Assembly (NCBI RefSeq): GCF_000143415.4
Contig: NW_003314287.1
Coordinates: 875,160 to 939,159 of the forward strand
DNA length: 64,000 nucleotides
Direction of reading: 5' to 3'
Source: Selaginella moellendorffii
Lineage: Eukaryota; Streptophyta; Lycopodiopsida; Selaginellales; Selaginellaceae
Each line of letters opens with the position of its first letter. The first letter of the stretch is position 1. A program made the position numbers and the translations under genes. Positions 11,063-22,960 of the stretch are shown in pieces. The notes beneath the pieces are model-generated. The model was not told where the DNA came from and searched no databases. It saw nothing but the letters and a program-made list of their open reading frames with translations.

Positions 11063-12065
11063 GATGGCATGTATTTATTTAAAAATGTAACTTATTATGG
11101 CATGGGGTTCCATGCAATTGTATTAATATTAAAAGACAATTCTTTGAGAGGATTTGCATTATACTAGAAGTGTTACAGCATGTTATTGGAAGTCTACGAA
11201 GTTGTTTTATTAATAATGGGAAAGTAAAGATTGAATGGGGACTTGGGCTCCACCTAGACTCGGAGCAACTGAGCCAATATTAAAAGGATGGAAAGAAATT
11301 GGACGACGATGACAAGGAGAAGAGAGAGGTGAAGCAGTGGCAGGGGGAGGAGAAGTGATTGAGTAGACATTTCCTTGTTTAAAATAAAATGGCATGTGCC
11401 TCAATGCAGTTGAATTTTGTTATATTTATATACTATATAAAGGTTTGGAAACCTTATTTTACAAGTGGGATAATGACAATTCCCACTTTAACGAAATAGA
11501 GCTTGTGTCCAATATGCTACTTTTTCTTGGACAAGACAAATGGCTCTATGGGTTTACAAACTTTTCTTGAGCACTGTAAGAATTGCCCAACGGTAGGTCT
11601 GGAAAATGTGCACGTGTGGATGTACAATAGATTCAAGAATGAATTATAAACACATACCCACTATCGCTTCATGGTGAGGAACAACATCCCCTTGGGAAAC
11701 ACTGCATTGGCTAGTGCAAAATATGGGGTTTTTAGGCCACCCTATAATGGAATGTAAGATCTAGAATTACTTTACTATACTATAGTATTGTCACTATTAA
11801 AAGAAAATAGGTAGGTAACATACCTTGTTCTAGAAGGTGCTATCATATCACATACAATTGTTTACAAAATGTTGAAGGAGGAGATGGCAACACATAAGCG
11901 CTACAAAGTGATGGTGACAAGTGAGAATAATAATCTATAATTATGGTATCTGACACTGACACTGACATCTGACAATTTTACTGACATCTGACAATTTTAT
12001 TGACATCTAACACTTTCACTGACATCTAGTATATAATAAGCTTTCCATTTTATGTAAGGATGCAA
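11063..12065. other. AT-rich spacer between two convergent genes
   Basis: No gene is seen. It contains degenerate palindrome copies (11098-11119 and 11389-11410) and a short minisatellite at 11950-12028. Confidence 0.6.
11950..12028. repeat. TGACATCTGACAATTTTA minisatellite
   Basis: About four degenerate units of roughly 20 bp containing TGACATCTRACA. Confidence 0.8.
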
Positions 12066-15000
12066 TTAACTTTCTTTTGCCTCATCATCAACATAATGAT
12101 TTCTTTTATACTTCCTCCTATATTGGTATTGTGGGGAAGATTCACCTTGCATATGTTGAGCCATGGCTTCTGCATAGTCAGAGAGACTTCCAAAGCCTCC
12201 AATTCTAGAAAATCCAGGTGACTGTGATCTATAAAATAGAATGAAATATATATTGAAATTTTAATAAACATAATTTACCTCCTTGAGGTTGAAGGCAACT
12301 CACGAAATCCTCTAAGCCGGCGTTTGAAGAAATGATGTTCTTCAATAGCAAACACCGACCTACCAGAGTCACGTGCTGCCTCCACCATAGAACCGCTACC
12401 TGTTGTGCAATCAATCACAACACCATCTGGTGAGCAATAGAGCTCAAGCAAGACTTGCATTGCCGATGGAGTTCGGAATCGGTACCCTGGAAATGTGTTG
12501 CGGATCTGCTCATCCACAAGGTTGGGTATGATGTTAGTGGAACTGTCATACCCAGGCAAAACACGTGCTGCACGTTCGCTATCACGAAACCCATCATGTG
12601 TGTTTCTGCAAAAGGCATGATAGGTCCACATCATAACCTGGAAAATAAAAATGTTTAGAAATTAGATAAAAATATAGAATACATACTCACCTTTTCAGGC
12701 TTCCCTTGGACGCCCCTCGTATCAACACCAATAGGATCCATGATGCACCCAGAAGAGAATGACTTGAAATGAACTTCTGCTGCACACGTCATAAGCTTAT
12801 ACATCTAGTTGGGGTCGTTCGGTAGGATGAAGACGACATGGCTAGCTTCGAGCATAAGTGCTTCGGACAATAGGAATGCATCGCGCAAGTGGTCAAGTGT
12901 GAAAAAGTTCCAATCCTCAACTTTCCCATCGATATCTAAAAGACCATTTGGAAAGTCGAAAAGAATGAAGTCCGCAACTGGCAGCACGGGCCTTTGTATC
13001 TTTCGGCACCAACGGTTGAACTGGCGGCATATATCCATGTTGATGTTGTCTTCTGTGAAAGATGTCAATAATCTATTGTAAGAGACAATGAAGATACCCA
13101 CAATGCCTCGTTGTGTTATTAGGGACACAAGACGGACCTATAAAAGAGCTAAGTGAATGAAAAAAGTAATAAATAGTATGATACCGTCATATGGCGTGTT
13201 ATTGATGAGAGTTCCTCCAACTCCTCTTCACGAGCATCTCGTCGAGCTGGAATGAAATTACTACCAACAGTCATTGCTGCAAAAAACATGTATTACCACC
13301 TTTAGTTTGTAAAATTCACTTTTTTTTACCTTGAGGTCGACGTGATATTCTGTGAACCACTTGATCATCGTTATTTACTGGTAGAACCTGATCCAGATCT
13401 TGGTTGTTTGATGGTTGAATTGGAGTCTGTTCCTGATTGTCTGGTGGTGGAACATGAACTTGATCTGGAGCTTCCTCATCCTCATCTCCATTGTCATTTG
13501 CATTGCCATCGTTGCTAGCATTGATAATTTCTTCGCAATCTAGTGTAGAGGTTTCCTTCCCTAGGAGCTCCAACTCCCAAGGGCATTCTATCTTCCGTGC
13601 CTTCAGAACTCTCACAAACATTGTTGGGTACATTCCTCCATCCCTTACACCCTTTGTAACAAGTGGAGTGTAAACTGGTGCCTCAAATGGCATGCCTCTA
13701 TATCGAAGATACCTGTAAACAATATATATTAAAAAACAGTCTTAGAAATCATATTATACTTATAAGCTGCACGTCGCATGAAATAAGGTTGACCATGTTG
13801 GCAATCATAAGTTGTTGTGCTTGTAGATTTCTCTGGCAGCCACCCCTCTTCGATCCCTTCCAATGACGTGTTGATGTAAGTGTCAAAAGACATGAATGTG
13901 CCATTTGGATCGTCACCAATGTGTGGTGTCAAGAACTTCTCACCTTCACTTATAGTTTGCGTGATGTAGACAGCCCTTCTCATCATGTTCTCGAATAGTT
14001 CTGGCAGTCCTTTCTCTCTGTTCATCAAGTAGACATTGAGGAACTCTAGAGTCTCTATCTGTTGCTTATATGGAAACTTCGATTTTGCGATATTGTAAAT
14101 CATGTCATCTGGAGTTTTGTTCACTGTAAAAGTAACATATGCATAATTAAGAAAAATGAAGTGTGATAAATAACTTACATTCATGAGAAGAAATTTTGGC
14201 TATAGTCTCTAGCCACTCCTTCGGCCTGTGACTGTCTGCAATGCATACTAGTTTCTTCAACTTTGAGGACTTTGCATGCTGAATTTTATGCTCAATTTGT
14301 ACAAACTCAACTGAGAGCTCTTCCCGACTCTTCTCCGGATATGCAAGTTTGTAAGCATCTTGCTTGACCTTCACCAAAGGCTAAAAACCAAAACAATTAA
14401 AAGAGGCTTTTATAAAATAAAAAGGAAAGACATACCTTACACCACACAGCAAGCATAAAACTGATTGGGTTATTGAACCAAGTTGTACCGTCATTTCGAG
14501 TGTGTGAGTGCCCAACAAATGTTGCGAGATCATCACCATAATGTTGGCGGATGTCATCCTCACTCAAGTCTGCCAAAAATCGAAGTTGCTCGATATCATG
14601 GACAAGATTTTGTTTTTGAACAGAAAACTGCCCAAGCCTACATTTAAACACAACAAAATAGGTTAAAGTGGAGTTAAAGGTAAAATTATAAAACTTACGC
14701 ATTGATCTTTTGGCAGGCCAATATAAGTCTGTTGACATCTAAAGGTCCCCTCGCGTAGACATGGCCGACTGGAACGTTGATATGGTAGACAAGATCATCG
14801 CAAAAATGATCGTCGATACACTTCATCCAAGCTCCATATCGGTAGTTACTGTCAATAATTTGGAACATTGTCCCCGCAAGCTGTTGAGTCTTAGGATGTC
14901 TGATAAGCATGTCATCAAATTCTAGGGACTTCCTCCTTCAAATAGGATCCCAACTATTCACAATCTCAGGTGTGACAGTAATGATCTCCATTGTTCCTAG

Positions 15001-15624
15001 CTTGCAAAAAGAGACTAGAAACATACCAATATTTGTTGCAAGGCCATTCTGTTTGAACAAGCTGTATATATCCGGGTTGATATACTTGGATGCTGTGCGG
15101 ACAAGGTTCGTCTGCTGCAAACGGCAAAGGGGGATTTCTCTGATCAAGTCACAAGGGCCTGGCCACTTGAGCGCCTCAAGTGTTTGGTGAACTGCTTTTT
15201 CCCTTGTTTGCATAATAGTCTCTTGGAAGCGCTTGTCCACCACGTTGTTAGGAAGGTCTGCAACTCTTTCAGCTCCAGGCTGTTTCTCAGGTTCCCTATC
15301 GTGAACACCACTAGATTGCCCAACTTCAGGGATTTGCGTTGGTGGTGGTGGCAGTGGTGGCAGGGGCAGAGGCAATAGTGGTAGTGGTGGTGGCAATGGT
15401 GGTGGTGGCAGTGGCGATGGAGGTCGTGGAGGTGGTGATGGCGATAGTGGAGGTGGTGATGGTGGAGGTGATGGTGGTGGAGGTGGTGAATCTCTAACTA
15501 AATGTGTCTCTGTTGTGCCAATGGACATGTCGATTGTGATGTCATCGTCAGTGCCAAATTGAACTTCTCGTGTCTTCTTGGCTCCAACAACCTTTTTATG
15601 TGTTACAATTTTTCTTTTTTGCAA
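12066..15624 (-). pseudogene. Decayed ParB-like / amino-methyltransferase-like gene
   Basis: At least eight exons can be chained on the minus strand. After a Pro-rich N-terminus (15310-15490) comes a possible ParB-like segment (IPLCRLQQTNLVR and, later, RHPKTQQLAG). Near the C-terminus FILFDFPNGLL (about 12940-12970) sits where a beta-class DNA amino-methyltransferase has motif IV (DPPY), and GVVIDCTTGSGSMVEAA...GRSVFAIEE (about 12370-12420) is a good motif I. The order IV then I is that of beta-class enzymes. Two in-frame stops break it: TGA at 14940-14938 and TAG at 12807-12805. Both fit CGA>TGA and CAG>TAG. The last exon ends with TAA at 12068-12066. DFPN in place of DPPY suggests loss of catalysis even before the stops. 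The start is uncertain and an upstream exon is likely. It resembles the plus-strand gene at 5455-11062 in both methyltransferase motifs. Confidence 0.55.
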
Positions 15625-15715
15625 GAGAAAAAGTTTTATTAGTCAAACTAAATAAAGATAATGAGAAATTTAAACAGTCAAAGAGAAAAAAAAAATCAAG
15701 TGGGCCTAGACTCCA

Positions 15716-15793
15716 CCTCGGGCACTTTGGTTGCCCAGGGGGGCGTGGCGATGCGAATAACCTCGGGCCCCTGAGCAGCCAAAGTGCCCGAGG
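15716..15793. repeat. Foldback hairpin 1 of 3
   Basis: CCTCGGGCACTTTGG at the left end pairs with CCAAAGTGCCCGAGG at the right end. The middle is partly diverged and includes AATAACCTCGG. Confidence 0.85.
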
Positions 15794-15814
15794 TGGCCGG
15801 CCCGAGCTCGAGCT

Positions 15815-15898
15815 TGAGTAGTTTTTCTCGCCGAGGAGCCGAGGTTATTCAACTAACCTCGGCCCCTCGGCAAGCAAAACTGCCCAAAAACTACCCGA
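15815..15898. repeat. Foldback hairpin 2 of 3
   Basis: GCCGAGG...CCGAGGTTA pairs with TAACCTCGG...CCTCGGC, with outer arms AGTAGTTTTT and AAAAACTAC. An unpaired insertion lies in the right arm. Confidence 0.8.
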
Positions 15899-15918
15899 GA
15901 TGGCCGGCCCGAGCTCGA

Positions 15919-15996
15919 CCTCGGGCAGTTTTGCTCGCCAAGGGGCCACGGTTATTTCAATAACCTCGGCCCCTCGGCAAGCAAAACTGCCCGAGG
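15919..15996. repeat. Foldback hairpin 3 of 3
   Basis: CCTCGGGCAGTTTTGCT pairs perfectly with AGCAAAACTGCCCGAGG, and GGTTATT with AATAACC around a two-base loop. It is separated from hairpin 2 by TGGCCGGCCCGAGCTCGA, which also precedes hairpin 2. Confidence 0.85.
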
Positions 15997-16164
15997 TGGC
16001 TAGCCCAAGCTTAACCTTGGCCAGCAAAGAAGAAATCAAGAAAAAAAAAGGGAAGCAATGGAATGGAAGCAATGGACTCAAAAAATGGAAGTGGAAGCAA
16101 TCAAATCGAAACTCACCCTTGATGGCATCTTTCCTCTCGATTTCTTGATCGTGCTAGATTTCTT

Positions 16165-16430
16165 GTGTGCTCAATCTCTCCTGCTTGTGCACTCAATCTC
16201 TCCGGCTCGCACACTCAATCTCTCCCGCTCGCATGCTCAATCTCTCCCGCTCGCGCGCTCAATCTCTCCCACTCGCGCGCTCAAACTCTCCCGCTCGCGC
16301 GCTCAATCTCTCCCGCTCATGCGCTCAATCTCTCGATCTCTTGCATGCTCAATCCCTCGATCTCCTTCGCACTCAATCCCTCGATCTCCTTCGCACTCAA
16401 TCTCTCGATCTCTCGCGCGCTCCACTCACA
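16165..16430. repeat. 20-bp minisatellite, CTCAATCTCTCCCGCTCGCG type
   Basis: About a dozen tandem units with small changes; later units read CTCAATCCCTCGATCTCCTT. It is long open in all forward frames only because of the repeat. Confidence 0.85.
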
Positions 16431-16459
16431 ATGCGAACAGTAACCTAATCTTGGCAGCT

Positions 16460-16497
16460 ACCCTAACCCTAATCCTGATGGCTGCCCTAACCCTAAC
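16460..16497. repeat. CCCTAA telomere-like remnants
   Basis: Two short blocks of CCCTAACCCTAA separated by unrelated bases. Confidence 0.7.
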
Positions 16498-17508
16498 CAA
16501 TCTCTAATCCTGGCAGTTCATTCCGAATAACCTAAATCTCAACCATCACAATATCTTTGATCTTATTTTATCTTATCATTATTATTATATGTAAATTATG
16601 CTTCTTTATTTTGTATATTTTAATGATGGTATAACTAGCACCTATCAACATTTCTGTTATTAGAGATATGATATTTTATTTTACAAATTATCTAGAAAGG
16701 ATGCATTCTCATAAATATTTTGTACATATTTTGGAATCGTTACAAGAACTTTAAAGAGTATAAATAAGGCATGTTAAAATATGTTGTACTATATCCATCT
16801 ATGAATGGATGAATCCTCATCCAGAAATTTATTTTGTGTTGTATAAGATCCTAAACAATAGGCACGTGCTTTAAATGTCATTGAGCAGTGTTCACAATTA
16901 TGGATAAAACTTGAGTTGTACTATGAATCAAATTTGTCATTGAAGAATAAGATTTGACAAGATTTATTATCATCTACCACTTAAAATTTGACAACTTGAC
17001 ATATCACATGTGCTGATAGTTAGATTGGATCTCTTGGTTTGACACGTTATAGCATAATGTCATTACTGGTATCATTATTAACTATCAAACTTCACGTGCT
17101 GAAAATCTTTCCTTGGATCTATATGTATACATGCATCAGACATCATAATAGATGACAGTAATATTAATACTGTCACACTTACACATGTTAAATTTGTTAT
17201 AGAATTTAAATTCGTTGTCTTCTTATTACTCTATTTAAATTTCAATTATGTTTCACTATAGATTTTTACAAGTAACATAAAGAGAGAGAACTCCAAAACC
17301 TATTGAGAAGGATGGGGAGGTTTCTTCTTCATTTTCGAGATCACCCACCTTTTTCATTCTCTCAGAGTATTGTTTTTGAAAGTTTTTTATGTCGGCGTTT
17401 TGATCTTCGTTTTGGCTCTATTTCTTTAGAGGCTGTGATCTGCAACGACACCAGTATAGTTGCATACTCGGAGTTTCTTCTTTCTGGTGTGGGCGAGGGT
17501 GGACAACA
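16498..17508. other. AT-rich spacer, nothing recognised
   Basis: No gene or clear repeat is visible. The last 200 bases probably include the promoter of the following decayed gene. Confidence 0.5.
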
Positions 17509-20500
17509 ATGGGATTTACAAAATTCCAAGTCGAAAGAAAATGCGCTCCAACGAAAGTGAATGTGAAGCAAGAGTCAGTCGTTATCCTCTCGTCCTCTTC
17601 TAGTTCAAGTGGAGATGTTATGCTAGTGTCGGCGCCAAATTCACCAGCTCCAACTCCAACTCCAACTTCAACAATATTCAAAGCCGTTAGCAATGCTTTC
17701 CAATTTTCACGCCTCTCAATCAATGTGAATTTGTTTTTGTATAGGCCTATGAGTGAGCTTCCATCCTCTTACAATAGCAACATTTTCTTCGAGCTACCAC
17801 CTCTTGTCAGCAGCACAGGTTCCAAATGGAAGGGGATGGAAACCAAGCAGGATGTCCACAATTGGTGCAAGATCAAGACCACACACTTCCAACATTTTGA
17901 AGGCATAGTGTCTATAGTTCATTGTGGCGGGCATTTAGATTGTGTGGATGAAGCATGCAATTGAGACCGCTCTAGAAACTCTATATTTTTCGAAGGGTCT
18001 ACAATCAATCCTCCAGCCTGTGACACCATTGCTGTTGGATTCAAATGTCGATTCTGCAAAAATGCTCCTTTATGTCGTGCTATCTGCAAAGCCAAGATGT
18101 ACTACTTTCTTCCACGGGATGGAGTGGCTAGAAGAGCTACAGTGCATGTTGGCACACATATGCATCCAATGCAGAAAGGGATACAAAGGAGTTCTCTCAA
18201 CCGTTTCAAAGATGTTGTACAGGAAGAGACTATGAGAAATTCATCTGCAACTCCGAAGCATGTTCAGAAAACCGTCCTCAAGGATTTTATCGCAAATACC
18301 TTACTCAATCCAGGTTGCCAAAAGACTCAACTAAATGAGGCTAGCTTGCCGGACTTACTACGAGGAGTACAACTTGCTACTAGCCTAAGGAGGTACATCT
18401 GTTATTTTTCATATGTTATAATAATAATTTTTTTTACATTATATTGTTTAGGATAAAATCTTGGATGTGTGAATCTCGAGAGGGGAAGTTGCAATCAAAA
18501 ATTGACTCCATCCTTGAATTAAAACGGACCTGTCCATATGAGTTTATCCACGGAAGTTTGTTTCAAGACCAAGTTGTGAATGAGCAAGAGCGCCCCTTCG
18601 TCTTCAAAATGTCTACTATGGGCCCTGCCTCTGGTGTAGATCTTGTCTCCCGAATGGACATGTTTGGGTCCAGTGACCTTGCAAATGCATGGGTACATTT
18701 TGACCATATGGAGCGTGTATCCGATTGGACAACCATGGGAACTCATGTGTATGATCCAAGGTAATTTTTATTCTCATTATATTGAAATTGTTATAATATT
18801 TATGTTTTCATAGGCTACATTGTAACTTAACAATTGCAACAGCAGAGTTTAAAGTACAAGACCAGACAGCACAGGAAATATTTTGGAAGTCCCTCTCTGA
18901 TATTGTCCTAAAGTAGACTGGTAAGCCTGCAAACCTTCGTGGTTTCATGGCAGATGGGGCTGGTGCAAACTGGAATGGTATCTGAGCAGTTTTTGGGAAT
19001 GGTCAACCATTGGAAGGTCGTGAGAGGACTTGTGAGTTCCATTGGGCTCAAAGCCTAAACCAGCACTGCCACCTTATCAAGCCAGAGTTTCAATCAATAT
19101 TTAAGGAGTTGTGCAAAGAATGGCAGATTGCACCTTCTGAAGAAGAGTATGAGGCAAAAGCAAACGAGATCCGAATGTGGTGGCATAAAGATGGCCATAC
19201 AGACGTAAGTTGCCTACCACAACTTGAGTCATGGTTAGGATGGTGGGAAGTTAGGATGTTCCAATGGGGATATCACTCTTTTCAGGTTGGTTTATATTTT
19301 TTCTTCTCCTTTTATTACCTTTTAATATTGCCTTTTCCATTAGGATCAACCACTTGAGGACCTCGCATACACCCCAACTGTGAATCTCTCTGAAAGTAAG
19401 CATTGGAGTTGGCGTTCCTTTGAGGTAGGGAAAGGGAAGATGAGTCTATACGAAGCCTATCTATCAGATTTGATACGTGCTATAGAGCAATCTTCAAAAG
19501 CACTGGCATTCGAGGAAGGAAGATACATAGGAACAGGGCCTTCTGTTGAGACGTTACATGATAGGATGAAGAGAAAATTAACTCCACCCACCCGAACAGT
19601 GGCAATTACAGTTGAAAAAGTGGTCCGTGGCACATCTATAGAGTACACTCCCCGAGCTTCTATTGGTGATATAAAGACTGTCCGCTCAAAGCGTCATTTT
19701 TCCTTTGCTGGGGAAGATGTTGGTACGGACCTTGAAGCAAAAAGCTCTCACAGGCCTGATGTCGAGTACCATTCTGCTCCAAGACACCGCTCTCGGACCG
19801 AGCCACCTCAAGTGGCTGATGAAGAGAGTGCATTGCAATAGGTTGAAATTGCTTACCGTAGCGTAGAGCCGAAGCAATGGGCAATCCGACGCGTGCCAGC
19901 AAAATCGAATGTAAGGTGTGTGGGGATGCTTCCGAGGGGCAAGTGTTGGGCTTGGATTTGTGGTGAAAAATCTGCTTCTGTTCCAGCCCCATGTTTCTAT
20001 GGGGAACGAAAGCAAGCAGGATTTTCAAGATGGTGTTGGCTATATTGTTGCAACACCGACGCCAACCATACGAAGCGGCTTGAAGACACTATAGTGACTA
20101 AACTTGATGCAGTACCTAAAGAATGGCCGGTTGCTAATGGGGTTGCACTCACCTCGGATGAGATTGAAAACCTTGAGAAATCTGGTTTTAATCTTGAGAG
20201 GAGAGTTGGAGACATGAGTGACAGGAGCAGGACTATTCCTACAGAGATGCACAGGAGGCCAGCATGAAAAGGTAAGGTAGTTAAATTTATTGGTACCGTC
20301 TCCAAGCAGAAGCAAGGTAAAATAAACTTGGCTCAAACACTTGAGTGTGAGATTCTCTCCACGAAGTACATCACTGCGCTTGCAAGGGAGTACATAGTCA
20401 AAACAGAAGGTGGAGAGTACACAATTGCCATTCATGACTTTCCTTCTTGCACATGTCCAAACTTTACGAAGCGCGAGGAACATGGGAAGGCATATGCTCC

Positions 20501-20621
20501 TTGCAAGCATATGTACTACATCTTCATCAACATCTTGCACCAGGATCCTAAAGTGGATATTCATATACACCAAGCAAGCCTTACTATTGCTGAGTTGCAG
20601 AAAACTTTTGGAGCTAATTAG
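17509..20621 (+). pseudogene. Decayed SWIM zinc-finger, transposase-like gene
   Basis: One reading frame can be followed across introns 18393-18451, about 18763-18814 and 19287-19344. It encodes a Ser/Pro-rich start, a Cys-rich knuckle region (about 17900-18090), GFMADGAGANWNG followed by CEFHWAQSLNQHC (about 18945-19075) and a C-terminal SWIM finger, CTCPNF...CKHMYYIF (about 20450-20530). The ADGA plus C..H arrangement and a terminal SWIM finger recall MULE-type transposases and related host genes; the family is inference. Five single in-frame stops interrupt an otherwise clean frame: TGA 17962, TAG 18914, TGA 18983, TAG 19839 and TGA 20265. Each is one C-to-T step from CGA or CAG, as expected for decay of methylated DNA. 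The true start is uncertain. Confidence 0.65.
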
Positions 20622-22154
20622 ATTTCTCCAACACTATCGATGTTTATTCTCTATCAATAAAACTTATTATACTTTATATAATTAATAAAAATATGCTTTT
20701 TCATTTCACTTTTCATTTTATATGCTTTCGAGTGTTCTTCTCGCAATACTACCCATAGTACTCGTGTGTCTCCATTTCTGTCTTTACCATCTCAAAAAGG
20801 ATTTCATGGTAGTCTTTCGGGTGCATGATGTTGCAGTGTGTCGCAAGAGCATATATACCATCATACTAATCATTGCCATTGTTTCCACCAGACGCTAGAA
20901 AACATATGGGGCACTTCTTGAAAGTGGCAAAATTGCACTTTTCTAAAACAAGTAAGAGGGCATTTTTTTCACCTAATTTGTTGCACCCTCTGTCATTGCG
21001 TTTATCTCCAACTCATGATCACTATCCTCACTATCTTCTCTTTCATTCTCTTGTGTGATTTGGTTATGCTATACAATGGGATAGTTATTGCATCTCCTAG
21101 CCCTTGAACCCTAGGAAGAAAGATTGTGAGAGTTAAAATTACCAACACTAGAACCCATAGACATTTGTGGGTGTATTTCTCTTTTTTCGAATGAGAGTGT
21201 GAATGAAGATCTATAAATTCTAGACAGTATGCTACGACAAACCCCTCAAGAATGTATTCTACAAAGAACCAAGTCTTTCTTTTATATGCAATAAGCTTAC
21301 ATCAACAGTTATTTTTTTTCCTTTCAAACGGTTATATGGCTTTATATATAATCTTATTTCAAATTTAATAATTTTTTAATTCTAACAAACCTAACATTTA
21401 CTAGCTAAAAAGGATAGAGTAAAAATTTAAAGAAATGACAAGAATACTCTTTTTGCAAACATTTTATTTTATGTTCTAACAAATGTCCCTATCATTGCAT
21501 GTAGTAAATATTTAAATTATTAGAACAAAAAGTGTTCTTTAGAACATTTTTATCTATATAATATATAGAGAGTTATTAAATTATTAGGTTCGCCATAACC
21601 TTAAAATTTTAAAATTTATAATGTTTGTACTAAATTACAATTGAAAATTGAGCTCAACTCGTGAGCTCAACTCTTCAACTCGTGAGCTCAACTATGGTCT
21701 GCGCCCTATACTCCCAATCCAAGCATGGGTGGCACTATCTACTTGGATACCTAGCGTGGTTCATAAAACCTCGTTTTAGCCCCATGGCTACAGCACCTAA
21801 AGGCAGAAGGTGGGGAGAGTACCCATGAGACATACATAGGGCTATAGTGTTCCGAAATAGTGTCCCAGAGTCCCAGATGGTGGAAAAGAAGAGGAGCAAT
21901 CCTCTAGTGTAGTGACCAAGGATGTGGTCACATGGTGAGGAAGTCTCAGAGAACAAAGGGACTTCATGGTCAGGCTTGTGGGCCCTTATCCAATAGTAGT
22001 GTTAGCGAACGCGGCCATGGACAGAAAGGGACTTAGTGGGGACCGAATAAGGGATATTGGGGAAGGCTATTCCCCATGTCTGCAAGCATCCTAAGGATGC
22101 TAAGGAGTGGATCTAGGATGACCACTCATAGATAGATGGCCCAGTCTTTGAGAA

Positions 22155-22552
22155 ATGGGACTGTGATATAAGTGGTGTTGGATAACTAGTGTGACAAAAG
22201 TGAATAAGCATGGCATTAACATAATAGGCTGATATGTCAGTGGTACCTTTGGGTGTTGGTTATGAGATCAGACACGTGGAGCACTTGGACCAAGTGCAAA
22301 GGTTGAGTCACATGGATGCCATTCTCGGGACTAGCAAGCCCCAAGTCTTGAATTAGACTTATAGAGGTTATGAATGAGACTTCTCCAAGTGGTTGGAGGT
22401 GTGATTAAATTATTAAAGTAAAATGAAAAAATTAATCACTTACAAAGGAGTATTATGAATTTGGCACCAATACAACTATATATATACTATTACCAAATGA
22501 CATTATGTTGTATCTCTGGTCAATAAAAAGACTTATGTAACTTTTTAATCAC
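22155..22552. repeat. 400-bp direct repeat, copy A
   Basis: Aligns end to end with 22564-22960, with scattered substitutions and 11 bases between copies. It ends in GACTTATGTAACTTTTTAAT. Confidence 0.85.
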
Positions 22553-22563
22553 TATTTGAGATA

Positions 22564-22960
22564 TGGGACTGTAATGTAAGTGGTATTAAATCACCAATGT
22601 GAGAAAGGTGAATAGGCATAGCCTTCGCATAATAGGCTGATATGTCAGTGGTACCTTTGGGTGTTGGTCATGGGATCGGGCATGTGAAGCACTTGGACCA
22701 AGTGCAAAGGTTAAGTGGCATGGATGCCATTCTCAGGACTAATAAGCCCCAAGTCATGAATTGGACTTATAAAGGTTGTGAATGAGACTCCTCTAAGTGG
22801 TCGGAGGTATAATTAAATTATTAAAGTAGAATGGAAAAATTAATCACTTACACAAGAGTATTATGAATTTGGCACCAATACAACTATGTATATACCATTA
22901 CCAGATGACATTATGTTATATCTCTGGCCAATAAAAAGACTTATATAACTTTTTAATCAC
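22564..22960. repeat. 400-bp direct repeat, copy B
   Basis: Second copy of the tandem duplication. A short related piece (TTATCAAAGTAGAATGAAAA) recurs near 29130. Confidence 0.85.

Noticed and set aside
15184-15490. GGTGGTGG-rich plus-strand ORF
   Set aside because: Complement of the Pro-rich stretch of the minus-strand decayed gene.
16165-16448. Repeated unit array as CRISPR or as a Ser/Leu-rich protein
   Set aside because: Units are head-to-tail without unique spacers and are open in all frames because of the repeat, so this is a minisatellite.
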